Positions 8,061 through 16,929 of a stretch of DNA of 64,000 nt are shown here, one piece after another (position 1 is the stretch's first letter; each line of letters opens with the position of its first letter). This DNA is from Muribaculaceae bacterium (GTDB taxonomy: Bacteria; Bacteroidota; Bacteroidia; Bacteroidales; Muribaculaceae): the NCBI GenBank assembly GCA_022510425.1, contig JAFLTO010000002.1:205056-269055 (forward strand), read 5' to 3'. Below the pieces are notes generated by a model that searched no databases, had not been told where the DNA came from, and was given only the letters and a program-made list of their open reading frames with translations. The translations under genes and the position numbers were made by a program.

Positions 8061-8875
8061 AAATAGGTGTTTTCGATTCCGGTTATGGCGGACTTACTAT
8101 TCTTAAAGAAATAAGAAAACGCCTTCCGCAATACGATTATCTTTATCTCGGCGATAATGCCCGGAATCCTTACGGATCCCGTTCGTTTGAGATAGTTTAC
8201 GAATTTACATTACAGGCAGTGAAGGCACTCTTCGAAAGGGGGTGCCATCTTGTTATTTTAGCCTGCAACACTGCTTCGGCAAAGGCACTGCGATCCATCC
8301 AACAAAACGACCTGCCTACCATCGACCATTCAAAAAGGGTGCTTGGTGTAATTAGGCCTACTGTTGAGGTTTTGCCGGATATCACTCGTTCAAATCATGT
8401 GGGGCTGCTTGCCACTCCCGGCACCGTTAAAAGCCATTCTTATTCTTTGGAATTACAGAAATTAGCTCCGCAAATAAAGATAACGGAACATGCCTGCCCG
8501 ATGTGGGTTCCTATCGTTGAAAACAACGAGATTGATTCTCCCGGTGCAGACTATTTCATTGAAAAGGAAATCAAGAAACTATTAGATACTGATCACCATA
8601 TCGATACTATTGTTTTAGGGTGCACACATTATCCCTTGCTTGAACACCGTATAAGAAAGTTCCTCCCTGAAAATATCAAGATTCTTTGCCAAGGACAAAT
8701 AGTGGCGGAAAGCCTTGAAGATTATCTTCTTAGGCATCCTGAGATTGAATCAAAATTATCAAAAAAAAGGTCTGTGAAATATTTAACAACTGAACACACT
8801 GAGAAATTTGATTCTCTTGCCTCTCTGTTTTTAGGTAAAGATATTAATTCACAAACTATAGATTTAAATGCATGA
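8057..8875 (+). CDS. murI: Glutamate racemase
   Basis: MurI makes D-glutamate for peptidoglycan. The two catalytic cysteines are in ILACNTAS (Cys70) and VLGCTHYPLL (Cys189), and the N-terminal GVFDSGYGGLT motif carries the catalytic Asp7. The length of 272 aa is normal. The start is TTG at 8057 within TTGA, overlapping the skp stop; it gives MKIGVFDSG, exactly the family N-terminus, and no ATG is available nearby. The stop overlaps the next ATG (ATGA at 8872). Confidence 0.95.
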   Translation: MKIGVFDSGYGGLTILKEIRKRLPQYDYLYLGDNARNPYGSRSFEIVYEFTLQAVKALFERGCHLVILACNTASAKALRSIQQNDLPTIDHSKRVLGVIRPTVEVLPDITRSNHVGLLATPGTVKSHSYSLELQKLAPQIKITEHACPMWVPIVENNEIDSPGADYFIEKEIKKLLDTDHHIDTIVLGCTHYPLLEHRIRKFLPENIKILCQGQIVAESLEDYLLRHPEIESKLSKKRSVKYLTTEHTEKFDSLASLFLGKDINSQTIDLNA

Positions 8876-9201
8876 TTGACGAATCTCAAGAATCCATTGA
8901 CCCGTTCAGGGAATATTTGGCAAATAAAAAAGATGATGATTTCCCTCCATTGGAGGCAATCAAATTAATGCCCCCCTCCCAAGCTATACTTATATTGGAT
9001 GATTATATAAAATGTAATCCCGGCGATGATGAAGCATTGACGATCCGGGGATTAAAACACTGGAGCCTCAATCATCGCAAGGAAGCAATAAACGATTATC
9101 TGACTGCACTTAAAATTAACCCTAATAGCCGAGCCAAAATGGCTCTTCAATTAGCGAATTCCGTTCTTGATTACTACAACAAGGATCTTCTCAATCCATG
9201 A
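8872..9201 (+). CDS. Small TPR-like protein
   Basis: This 109-aa soluble protein has no signal peptide. Residues about 40-95 read as two tetratricopeptide-type helical pairs (QAILILDDYIKCNPGDDEAL; RGLKHWSLNHRKEAINDYL) with the usual A/G-L-P spacing. Overlap with murI (ATGA) makes it the last gene of the cluster. A scaffold role is inferred only from the repeat fold. Confidence 0.7.
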   Translation: MIDESQESIDPFREYLANKKDDDFPPLEAIKLMPPSQAILILDDYIKCNPGDDEALTIRGLKHWSLNHRKEAINDYLTALKINPNSRAKMALQLANSVLDYYNKDLLNP

Positions 9202-9225
9202 TCCTTATTCCCCTTTCCCCCATCG

Positions 9226-9570
9226 TCAGTGTGTTTCCCAGGGAAACAACATTTTCCGCTCAGGTGCTTGCACAGCTGCGTTAAATGAGTCTTGTCTGGG
9301 TGCATCATAAAGATCTTGTTTTATAAAGCTATAATTCCTCACTTTCCTTGCATAAAGCATAAGTGGGCGCTCATCTCCCCATCCTTGATTGAAATTACGT
9401 ATATGAATCATCACAAGCCCATGAATATCCTTCATGGCAAGTCTTATTTGGCTTAGCAAGTCAGCCATGTTTGAAACTTTCTCCGATACAAAATTATAGA
9501 TAGTGTGCCCATTGCGTGTTACCCTTGCAAAAATCTTGTCTCCGAAAGAAATTGATTTTGTCTTGTTCAT
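9226..9570 (-). CDS. Conserved-looking small protein of unknown function
   Basis: The open frame on the minus strand reaches ATG at 9580-9582 (118 aa). I prefer the second ATG at 9568-9570, which gives MNKTKSISFGDKIFARV (114 aa). The protein has a regular beta/alpha pattern (IFARVTRNGHTIYNF; helix NMADLLSQIRLAMKDI; GLVMIHIRNFNQGWGDERPLML) and no signal peptide or membrane segment. The compact N-terminal domain looks genuine, but I cannot assign a function. It converges on the TPR gene with 24 bp between stops. A short inverted repeat (GTTTCCC A GGGAAAC, 9232-9246) lies within its last codons. Confidence 0.6.
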   Translation of the reverse strand: MNKTKSISFGDKIFARVTRNGHTIYNFVSEKVSNMADLLSQIRLAMKDIHGLVMIHIRNFNQGWGDERPLMLYARKVRNYSFIKQDLYDAPRQDSFNAAVQAPERKMLFPWETH

Positions 9571-9721
9571 AATTTTATGCATTTAAGAAGTTACAGATAT
9601 GTTATTTTCTTTTTAAGGCAAAGTTAAACGGACACACTGCCAACTTTATGCAGTATAAAATTAAAAATCATTAAATCATTAAGAAGAACTTATTTTTTTT
9701 TCAAGAGAGGATAAAATCAAG

Positions 9722-9729
9722 TAAATTTG
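9722..9729 (+). promoter_or_regulatory. Promoter -7 element for tRNA-Leu (TAAATTTG)
   Basis: TAAATTTG matches TAnnTTTG and lies 25 bp before the tRNA 5' end, after a T-rich tract near the -33 position. Placement fits a short 5' leader removed by RNase P. Confidence 0.6.
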
Positions 9730-9754
9730 CACGTCGAAACACACACCAAACGTT

Positions 9755-9839
9755 GCAGGAATGGTGGAATGGTAGACACGAAGGACTTAAAATCCTTTGG
9801 CCTTTACCGGCTGTGCGGGTTCGAGTCCCGCTTCCTGTA
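9755..9839 (+). tRNA. tRNA-Leu (anticodon UAA)
   Basis: The acceptor arms GCAGGAA (9755-9761) and TTCCTGT (9832-9838) pair, with discriminator A9839. The anticodon stem AAGGA/TCCTT (9781-9785, 9793-9797) encloses the loop CTTAAAA with anticodon TAA at 9788-9790. A variable arm (class II, expected for Leu) and the T-loop GGTTCGAGTCC follow. CCA is not encoded. The length is 85 nt. Confidence 0.97.
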
Positions 9840-9844
9840 CAAAA

Positions 9845-9885
9845 AATGGCTGGCAATTGAGAAATTGCCAGCCATTTTTATTTTA
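9845..9885. terminator. Bidirectional intrinsic terminator after tRNA-Leu and the CE8 gene
   Basis: A 14-bp perfect stem (9845-9858 with 9863-9876) closes on a GAGA tetraloop. It is followed by TTTTTATTTT on the plus strand, and on the minus strand by the complement of the A-run 9841-9846. It can therefore end both the tRNA transcript and the converging pectinesterase transcript (stop at 9916). Confidence 0.9.
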
Positions 9886-9915
9886 GCGCTTTTTTATGGA
9901 AAGAGAGTATTCGAT

Positions 9916-12855
9916 TTATCTGTTCATAATTTTGGAGGTTTGTTGACTTCCATTGGCATAAGTGTCAACTTTCAACAATATTCCTTTAAAAGTTGGTTCC
10001 ACCTGCACACCTTGAAGATTAAAATATGAGGTATTAACAATCTCAACATTCGACACTTCAAGTTCTTCGACTGATGATAGACCGGCCACTCCGGCTTCTT
10101 CACCAAGACCACCCATAGAGTTGGCTGAACGGATTGTAAAATTACCGGTGAGGTTAACATTACTTAAAGGATAAGAAGTCTCTTTAGTAATGGTCACAAG
10201 CTTACCATTGCAGAAGATTGCATATGCTGAGGCTCCTTCTACAGGTGTCCAAGTTATAGCCTTTGAATCATAACTTGCTTCCGGAGCAGCTACTTGAGTT
10301 GCCAATTCACGTGGATTCCAATTCGGAAATACTTTCTCTATTGCATATTTAGCAGCCTGCTCAGCAGTGAGAATGGTCTCCATTTCATTTTTGTTGGCAT
10401 CTTTTGTGAATTCAATCACCTTAGATGCAGGAGAAACCACATTGCCGTCCATATCCATGGTATTGTATTCAACAAACTCCTTAGCTACCACATTCATTCC
10501 TCCGGCTGTCCAACGATTCGTATTCATCTTGTCGTCGTTCACCTTGGTGTTGATATATGCACATCTTGGTTCTCCTTGCCATGCACGACCCAGATTGTAT
10601 TTCTCCGCATAATTCATGATCGTACAATTACTGAACACATAACCATACTCCTTACCGGCAGCTGTAGCTGGAGCTGTGATTGTACATTCTCCCTTTCCAT
10701 TGGCATTCCTCATCTCTACCTGGATAATACTGTTTTCCATAAACATTGTTCCTCCGCCACAGAAGAAGTCTACAGTACCGGCCACCTTAGAGCCATCAAA
10801 ATAGTAAAGGCCATCGTTATTATTGCTATAGTAGGTGTCTTGATAAGAAAGCATCGCCACATTCTTACAAATGGTCTTAGAACCTTTGTCTTGAAGCACC
10901 ACAGCACGACCTGCGCTTCCGGCTGCATAGTAATCAAGAGCGTTCTGAATTGTCATATCCTGGATATAAAGCCCGTTGCTTTGGTTCAGGAAGGTAGCAG
11001 TTGTACCGATTCCTTCATTTTGAACGTTTGGAGCATTAACTATCAATGTACCCTCCATACTTTGACCTATCAAAGATATGTTCTGACCTGAAATCTTTGT
11101 CAAAGCAGTCTCATCCATGTCATATACTCCGTCGGGAATAAATATATAAGCACGTGGTGAATTAGCCTTTGCGTTCGCCGCATTTGCAGCCTCGATAGCA
11201 TCGAAGAGACTCCATACGTCTCCCGGTTTCACAAAGTACCAATCTCCCTCCTTACTATATGACACTTCAGCATTATTGTATATTGTCACATTATGGAGAT
11301 ATATTTCACCCCCTTCAGCATTCAGATTCAATGTGATGTATCCCGGTTCACCTTCATAGTCAAAGCTGGATAAAGTGCCGTCTGCAGATGCTTTGCCATC
11401 AAATGAATCACAAACTTTATTTCCTGCAGCGTCTGTAACATCAATAGTGGTAGCACCGCCATATTGGCAAAGAGTCAGAGCTATAGTGGCTTTAGGCCCA
11501 ACTAATAGATTGATCTTGTCTCCATGTTTGAATGCCCAGCCATGTTGTTTGTCATGCCAATAACCTACTCCTTCATCAATCACAAATGCTTCATGATCCT
11601 CCGGGTAGAAAATTTCTGAAGCTAAATCGAATGAATATTTTCTTGAAGGACTGGCCACTTCTATCTCTGTCTGCAATGCATATAGTTTCATATCGCCGGT
11701 CACTATATCACTTGTCTTCGCCTTAGCACTTGCCAAAGAATTGACAAACCAACCCCTAACCTTGAATCCGTCTTTTGCGATACCTGTGGTATAGTCTATA
11801 TCAAATTGCCCGATCGGAGTGTCTTTCTCCACTTTCTGAGTACCCATCGACGAGCCGTCGGTGTTGATATAAGTAACAGTAAAATAAGGTTTTCTAATGA
11901 ATTTCGCCACATAATTAATCGCCTCATCTTTAAGAGTCACCGGAATTGTAACTTCACAACGGGTGTCATCTCCGGAATAAGTAATATTTCCAATATTTCC
12001 GGATGCAGCAGTTACTTCTGTAATAGGATTACTTGAGGAAATCATAGGATCATAAGAGAAAACCTCGATTGTAGCTACATAGTTCTCACCATCCGGTTCA
12101 AAAATATCGTCTGCCAAATATGTTTCACCGTTAGCTTTGAATGATTGAAGCACAGGAATTTCTCTTTCTTCTCCTGAAAGTGTACCTTCAAAAGAGACAT
12201 TGGAGAAACCTACATGCTTACCATTGTCGAGTGAATACAAACCGATTGCAAGCCCGCATGAACCCGGTTCAACTTTGATTTTGGAAGGATCGATTTCAGC
12301 TCTCCATTCCAGCATTGAAGGACTGGCATTATCACGATACGGCTGGATATCAGTATCTAAAATAACCTGTGAGCCGTCAGGATTGATCCATGAGATATCC
12401 AATTTTCCACCGTCTGTGCCATAACGTGTAGTCTTGAATGAAACTTTTGTTGGAGTGAAAGCAAGACCGAAACGAGGTTGGATAGTAAACTTGATGGTGT
12501 TCTCTTCATTTGGAGAGGTCACTTTGCCATTCGGGTTAAACCATAGTTGATTATTACCCTTGTTGTCTTTCCCCACATGGCCGTCATTCTCTCCGTCAGG
12601 AACGAGGTCAGAGCCCCAGGTCACTTTGCTTGTCAAGAAGTAATTCTCCTCCACAAAAGTCGCTTTAAGATTATCAACTCCCTGATCCAATAAGAATAGT
12701 GCAGAAGCCGGTGCTTTGTCAAGAGAAAGGAGCCCTCCTTCCTCTGCCGCTGGCTGTGAGGCAATTGCGGTCTCGCTCGACATCGAACTCAAAGCCATCC
12801 CACCACAGAGTGCCACAAAAGCACCCATCAATGAAAATTTAGTAAAGCCTTTCAT
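9916..12855 (-). CDS. Secreted multidomain pectinesterase (CE8)
   Basis: Predicted to de-esterify methylated pectin at the cell surface or outside the cell. The 979-aa protein has a signal peptide (about residues 1-33), a beta-sandwich region (about 50-230), a possible InlB-like repeat (about 325-395, TVTYINTDG...GWF), a second sandwich (about 405-530) and a right-handed beta-helix CE8 domain (about 540-830). Catalytic motifs are YQDT (Asp673), VDFFCG (Asp696) and GRAW (Arg757). After a fibronectin-like segment it ends in YFNLQGVQV...GILLKVDTYANG, a tail like the C-terminal sorting/anchoring segments of secreted Bacteroidota proteins. It lies downstream of the leftward fructan arm but behind a terminator, so it may have its own promoter. 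Pectin is not a fructan; the pairing suggests plant-fibre feeding. Confidence 0.88.
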   Translation of the reverse strand: MKGFTKFSLMGAFVALCGGMALSSMSSETAIASQPAAEEGGLLSLDKAPASALFLLDQGVDNLKATFVEENYFLTSKVTWGSDLVPDGENDGHVGKDNKGNNQLWFNPNGKVTSPNEENTIKFTIQPRFGLAFTPTKVSFKTTRYGTDGGKLDISWINPDGSQVILDTDIQPYRDNASPSMLEWRAEIDPSKIKVEPGSCGLAIGLYSLDNGKHVGFSNVSFEGTLSGEEREIPVLQSFKANGETYLADDIFEPDGENYVATIEVFSYDPMISSSNPITEVTAASGNIGNITYSGDDTRCEVTIPVTLKDEAINYVAKFIRKPYFTVTYINTDGSSMGTQKVEKDTPIGQFDIDYTTGIAKDGFKVRGWFVNSLASAKAKTSDIVTGDMKLYALQTEIEVASPSRKYSFDLASEIFYPEDHEAFVIDEGVGYWHDKQHGWAFKHGDKINLLVGPKATIALTLCQYGGATTIDVTDAAGNKVCDSFDGKASADGTLSSFDYEGEPGYITLNLNAEGGEIYLHNVTIYNNAEVSYSKEGDWYFVKPGDVWSLFDAIEAANAANAKANSPRAYIFIPDGVYDMDETALTKISGQNISLIGQSMEGTLIVNAPNVQNEGIGTTATFLNQSNGLYIQDMTIQNALDYYAAGSAGRAVVLQDKGSKTICKNVAMLSYQDTYYSNNNDGLYYFDGSKVAGTVDFFCGGGTMFMENSIIQVEMRNANGKGECTITAPATAAGKEYGYVFSNCTIMNYAEKYNLGRAWQGEPRCAYINTKVNDDKMNTNRWTAGGMNVVAKEFVEYNTMDMDGNVVSPASKVIEFTKDANKNEMETILTAEQAAKYAIEKVFPNWNPRELATQVAAPEASYDSKAITWTPVEGASAYAIFCNGKLVTITKETSYPLSNVNLTGNFTIRSANSMGGLGEEAGVAGLSSVEELEVSNVEIVNTSYFNLQGVQVEPTFKGILLKVDTYANGSQQTSKIMNR

Positions 12856-12923
12856 GTGTTTTGTGTTAGTTTGAAAATATTAATTTTTTAAAGTTATAAA
12901 AAAATTTTTATTACTACAAAATA

Positions 12924-12959
12924 AGAATCTGCGGCTCATTTCTAAACCACAGATTCTTA
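12924..12959 (-). terminator. Terminator-like hairpin between the LamG/GH32 and CE8 genes
   Basis: AAGAATCTGTGG and CCGCAGATTCTT (minus strand, 12959-12948 and 12935-12924) form a 12-bp stem with a single G-U pair, followed by ATTTTG and an AT-rich tract. The T-run is short, so termination may be partial and allow read-through into the CE8 gene. Confidence 0.6.
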
Positions 12960-12978
12960 ACCTAAAAATACATAAAGT

Positions 12979-15360
12979 TTATTTCACTGTGAATTTATGT
13001 GAACCTATCACATAGATTCCTCTTGGAAGTCCGGCAATGGCTTCCGTCGATTTCACATTACGTTTCACCAAAAGTCCGTTCATATTATAGACATTCACAT
13101 ATTCCGGAAGGTCAGCGATTATTCCATCAACACCTGCATCCGGATCCTCCACATCACTTCCCGGATTGTCATTCCCTTCTGAATAAGCTGAGTCAAGCAC
13201 CCAAGCATTTAGGCTATTTACCTTGACAGTCCCTCCATCAGAGAATACCTCTACTCCATCAGCATCCGAATCTGTTGGATATAGTCTTACTGAAGTGGCA
13301 TATTTATTGTTTACAAAAACATCCAAAATAGATCCGTCAAGATACACATCAAGTATAAACTCGCTTCCTTTTTCTATCACTTCCGGCAAAGTGGCACTAT
13401 AACGTCCGTTGAAACTGTTTTGGTCATTTACCTTGCGGTTAAGTTTTGTGACGTTAATCTCAAGCTTATTATTTACCGGTGTGTAAGTTACCGATGCATA
13501 TCCCTTGGCACCTTTCAACAGATTGAAACCGAAAGGCACATCACCCACTGTAAATACACCTCTTACTTCAACTTGTCTTCCGCTCACTTTCTCAATGGTT
13601 TTAACTCCATCAAGTGCCAAATTCTCTGTTGAATAACCGGTTCCTCTTAATTCTTCAAGACCCGAATAAGGTTTCTGAATTAAATTACCCTCTTCATTCA
13701 GAGATAATTCTCTGGGGAAGGAATAGAGGTGCGCCCAGCCGAGATTACAGTTGTCTATGGTCGGCAGTTTATCCGGTACGATCCCCAGCATAATTGTCTT
13801 GCCATCTTTCTGATATATTGTGGGAGAAAGAAGTCCATAACCTTGACCATTCACCAATTCAAGGTCAAGTGGTTTTTCCGTTGAAGGTTTGAAGGTTCCG
13901 TCTTCATTGATATCTCCTATCCAATAGAGAGTATGCACACCTTTAGATGTGTTTTGTGGCGTCACTGTAAAAAGCCATTTACCATCTGCAAGTTTTGTTA
14001 TATTGGGCATTTCCCAGAAAGTACCGTCTTCTTCTTTGGAATTTCCTGCAAAGAAAATACTTCCATCGTTACTCCACGTCTTTGTTGCCTTATTATATCT
14101 GTGAAGCGTTGTGGCACCGATACCATCCTTTGCCGTCCCTACTATTATATAAGCATTGTCTCCATTTCTAAAGAAATAAGGATCACGGAAGTCATCTGAA
14201 AGTCCCACCGGTTTACCATTGATTATCACGCCCTGCTTTTCCCAGTCTATCAATGTTTCATCCGTCGGTTTAGCCTGTACAATATAAGCTCGGGCATAAT
14301 CAACTCCGGTATAGATGATATTTGGCACTCCACCTGTTATCTCTTCGTCAGTGAATACGGCACCACTCCAGACTCCCTTGTGGTCGTAATCCTCTCCCGG
14401 AGCAAGGGCAATTTTTTCTTCAGTCCAATCATAAAGATTTTCACTTGTTATATGGCCCCAGTGCAACCGGCTCATATATGGTCCGTTGGCATTCTTCTGG
14501 AAGAATACATGATATTTCCCGTCGGAATAAGTCATACCATGACTTTCGTTGGTCCAATTAGCTCCAGGCATTCCGTGATATTTCGGACGTAGAAGATCTT
14601 TTTCAAATCTAGACTCCGGAATAGTGAGGTCCGCCATGTTTTCCGGTGTGGCATTCAACTCTGCTTCTGAAAGCACTCCGTTATAAACGTTTACTTCATC
14701 TATAAGCCCGTTGAAAGTCTTTATACCGAAAGGTGAAGTTGATGAATCGGCTGTTTTACCAACCGTTAATTTTGAAGATCCATTACCAAGAGGTCCAAGA
14801 CTTTTCCCTTGTCCCACCTGTTCCCCATTGCGATAAAGCGTGATGGTTCCCGCTTCAGGATCATTCACGGCAGCAAGGAAACTCCAATCGTAACAAGGAA
14901 CTTTATCAGAAGCTTCTACAGAAGCCAACCACCCTCCTGCATAGCAATCGAAGGAATAATTGCCATCCTTGTCAATCGCGAATTCCCAACCGGTCTTTGC
15001 ACTGTGGTTGATTGTACCGGCGATTGTTATCTTTTCCGTAGAAGGTTGATCTTCGAGCACTATAGGATAAGTTTCAGGAGCTATCCATAAAGAGAAGGAA
15101 GATGCTCCGGTAGGATTGAAATCTGCTACCTCTCCCTCAATAAAAGTGGAATAACCATCGAATCTAAGGGCATCACCCACCGCACCCGGTATATTTTCAG
15201 GACTATGATATCCTCTCACAGTGAGTTTGTTACCACTTATCTCTTCTGTCACTCTTTTGAAAGAGTCAGTAGTGTTTAAAGAAATATTTGTCACTAAATC
15301 CGCAGCAAATAGAGGCGAAGCTGCAATAAATGACATTAGGATAGGCAAAGTTTTTCTCAT
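12979..15360 (-). CDS. LamG + GH32-like fructan hydrolase with atypical nucleophile motif
   Basis: This 793-aa secreted protein has a signal peptide (MRKTLPILMSFIAASPLFAA), a LamG/concanavalin-type jelly-roll domain (about 45-235), a GH32 five-bladed propeller (about 258-580), the GH32 C-terminal sandwich (about 590-720), an Asp/Gly linker, and a final YNMNGLLVKRN...GIYVIGS tail resembling C-terminal sorting domains. GH32 enzymes cleave beta-fructosyl bonds in levan, inulin or sucrose. Here RDP (392-394) and the acid/base Glu (WEMP, E450) are kept. The usual WMNDPNG reads WTNESHG (269-275), so Glu272 stands where the nucleophilic Asp is expected. It is either a divergent active subfamily or a binding protein. 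It is the fourth gene of the leftward susC operon. Confidence 0.82.
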   Translation of the reverse strand: MRKTLPILMSFIAASPLFAADLVTNISLNTTDSFKRVTEEISGNKLTVRGYHSPENIPGAVGDALRFDGYSTFIEGEVADFNPTGASSFSLWIAPETYPIVLEDQPSTEKITIAGTINHSAKTGWEFAIDKDGNYSFDCYAGGWLASVEASDKVPCYDWSFLAAVNDPEAGTITLYRNGEQVGQGKSLGPLGNGSSKLTVGKTADSSTSPFGIKTFNGLIDEVNVYNGVLSEAELNATPENMADLTIPESRFEKDLLRPKYHGMPGANWTNESHGMTYSDGKYHVFFQKNANGPYMSRLHWGHITSENLYDWTEEKIALAPGEDYDHKGVWSGAVFTDEEITGGVPNIIYTGVDYARAYIVQAKPTDETLIDWEKQGVIINGKPVGLSDDFRDPYFFRNGDNAYIIVGTAKDGIGATTLHRYNKATKTWSNDGSIFFAGNSKEEDGTFWEMPNITKLADGKWLFTVTPQNTSKGVHTLYWIGDINEDGTFKPSTEKPLDLELVNGQGYGLLSPTIYQKDGKTIMLGIVPDKLPTIDNCNLGWAHLYSFPRELSLNEEGNLIQKPYSGLEELRGTGYSTENLALDGVKTIEKVSGRQVEVRGVFTVGDVPFGFNLLKGAKGYASVTYTPVNNKLEINVTKLNRKVNDQNSFNGRYSATLPEVIEKGSEFILDVYLDGSILDVFVNNKYATSVRLYPTDSDADGVEVFSDGGTVKVNSLNAWVLDSAYSEGNDNPGSDVEDPDAGVDGIIADLPEYVNVYNMNGLLVKRNVKSTEAIAGLPRGIYVIGSHKFTVK

Positions 15361-15418
15361 ATTAAAATTTTTGAATTAGGTATCAAGGAGGGAAGCAATC
15401 CCTCCCTGATAGAAACGT

Positions 15419-16906
15419 TTATTGTAGGAATTCAATTATGTTGGAAGTAAGTTTTTCCACATTTCCTTGATAAGGATTTGCACCGGAGTTCTGATTGAAC
15501 TCATATGCTGAAAAACCATTAGCAACTACTGTGCCATGTTCGGTATTTTTATTGAACACTACGAGTCCTGCAACACAATGGTCACGAACATGACCCCAGG
15601 TGGCCAGCACCAATGAATTTGTGACAGTTTCAAAATGAAGGATCACATTGTTCATACCGCCATTTCCATAAAGGTTACAATCCCACATTGTGTTATGGTC
15701 TTCACGTAAACCGGGTCCTTCCAATGGAATACTTGCATATGGATAATCATTTACCTGTTCAAGTGTGATGCCTTGGAAAATAGCGTGATCCGTTCTATCA
15801 TAGAACTCCTGATCTCCTCCGTCCTTAAAGTCCCATCCAAGGTATGGATTGATTGTCCAGATGTCGTCTCCTGTGCCACCTTCCCCACTGCTAAAAATTG
15901 TAGGACCCATATCGGCCGGCACAACATTTAGAGGCACTGTAAGCTGAGTGGCCATCTTGGCGAGGTAAAGATTACCTCCGTTGGCACCAAAGGCTCTAAG
16001 GAGATCGAGAGTTTCCTGGGATACTAGGTTGGCAGGAAGGTTTTCCCATCCGGGCTCGAGACCAATTCGGTCTACCATGATCATAATCATTCCATATTCA
16101 TCGAAATCTATTTCACCAAGCTCACTTACACTGATGAAATCGCCTTTGTCTTTATCAACATAATTGTCGCTAAACCATGCAGCAGCAGCCAGTTCGTCAT
16201 CATCCGGAAGATCGGCCGGGGAGTCTGCAAGAAGTAGGAATCCGGCTCTAACTTCCATCTCCGGGAGAGCTGTGTTAACAACTACTCCACCGGAATAATA
16301 AGACTCATCATAAACCACCTTTGCACGGAACTTTAGATCTACCCCTGTTTTCTGGCCTGTTAGAGTTCCACCATTAGGATATTCACTGATAGGGAATACC
16401 GTGCCTGCGTCTTCACCATCAAGACCTACCCATACTCCGGAAATTCCGCTAACTGCCGGAAGACTCCATGCGAATGTCACGTTTCTCTTTTCCAGATTTG
16501 TCACTGTAAAAGACGTAAGTTCTGCGAGCTGTTCGTAAGGCACTGTTGCAATTACGGATTGCCCTTCTGAAACATATCCATCTTTATATCTTACTTTCAC
16601 TGTGTAAAGATATTCATCTTCCATCGGTTGTCCGTAAACTTTATAAGAAGTTGTTCCGGCGTCAAGGCTGACTTCATTATTGTTGTTCACTTTAACTGTC
16701 AATCCTTCTATTTCCAAAGAAGAATTAGGAAGGTTCCATGTTAGTGTAACCACACGGTTGTCTACCGTAGCAGTGAGATTGGTCACTGTTGGAAGGTTAG
16801 GGAGTTCCGGAGCTTCTACCTTGATATCCGTACAGGCTCCAAACCATCCCGTCATGGCTATTGCCATGGCTGAAAGACTGTATTTTATATAATTTTTCAT
16901 ATTCAA
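15419..16906 (-). CDS. Surface lipoprotein with DUF4960-like domain, SusE/F position (leftward PUL)
   Basis: This 495-aa lipoprotein (lipobox FGAC, Cys25) has two fibronectin-like modules (about 35-215; VTNLTATVDNRVVTLTWNLP and VTNLEKRNVTFAWSLP) and a C-terminal domain with alpha/beta character (FLLLADSPADLPDDDELAAA to the end). The C-terminal domain resembles DUF4960, a family I associate with fructan PULs of Bacteroides, where the equivalent gene is described as a surface glycan-binding protein. Position directly after susD and before GH32 fits. MKNYIKY at 16900 is an alternative start. The rightward-arm homologue starts at 28566. Confidence 0.8.
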   Translation of the reverse strand: MNMKNYIKYSLSAMAIAMTGWFGACTDIKVEAPELPNLPTVTNLTATVDNRVVTLTWNLPNSSLEIEGLTVKVNNNNEVSLDAGTTSYKVYGQPMEDEYLYTVKVRYKDGYVSEGQSVIATVPYEQLAELTSFTVTNLEKRNVTFAWSLPAVSGISGVWVGLDGEDAGTVFPISEYPNGGTLTGQKTGVDLKFRAKVVYDESYYSGGVVVNTALPEMEVRAGFLLLADSPADLPDDDELAAAAWFSDNYVDKDKGDFISVSELGEIDFDEYGMIMIMVDRIGLEPGWENLPANLVSQETLDLLRAFGANGGNLYLAKMATQLTVPLNVVPADMGPTIFSSGEGGTGDDIWTINPYLGWDFKDGGDQEFYDRTDHAIFQGITLEQVNDYPYASIPLEGPGLREDHNTMWDCNLYGNGGMNNVILHFETVTNSLVLATWGHVRDHCVAGLVVFNKNTEHGTVVANGFSAYEFNQNSGANPYQGNVEKLTSNIIEFLQ

Positions 16907-16929
16907 TCTATTTATAAGATAAGAAGGAA

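Noticed and set aside
9727..10029. Open frame of 100 codons on the plus strand over the tRNA
   Set aside because: It runs through tRNA-Leu and its terminator, so it is a chance frame.
10294..11091. Long open frame of 265 codons on the plus strand
   Set aside because: It lies entirely antisense to the CE8 gene, has no domain pattern, and the minus-strand protein has clear catalytic motifs.
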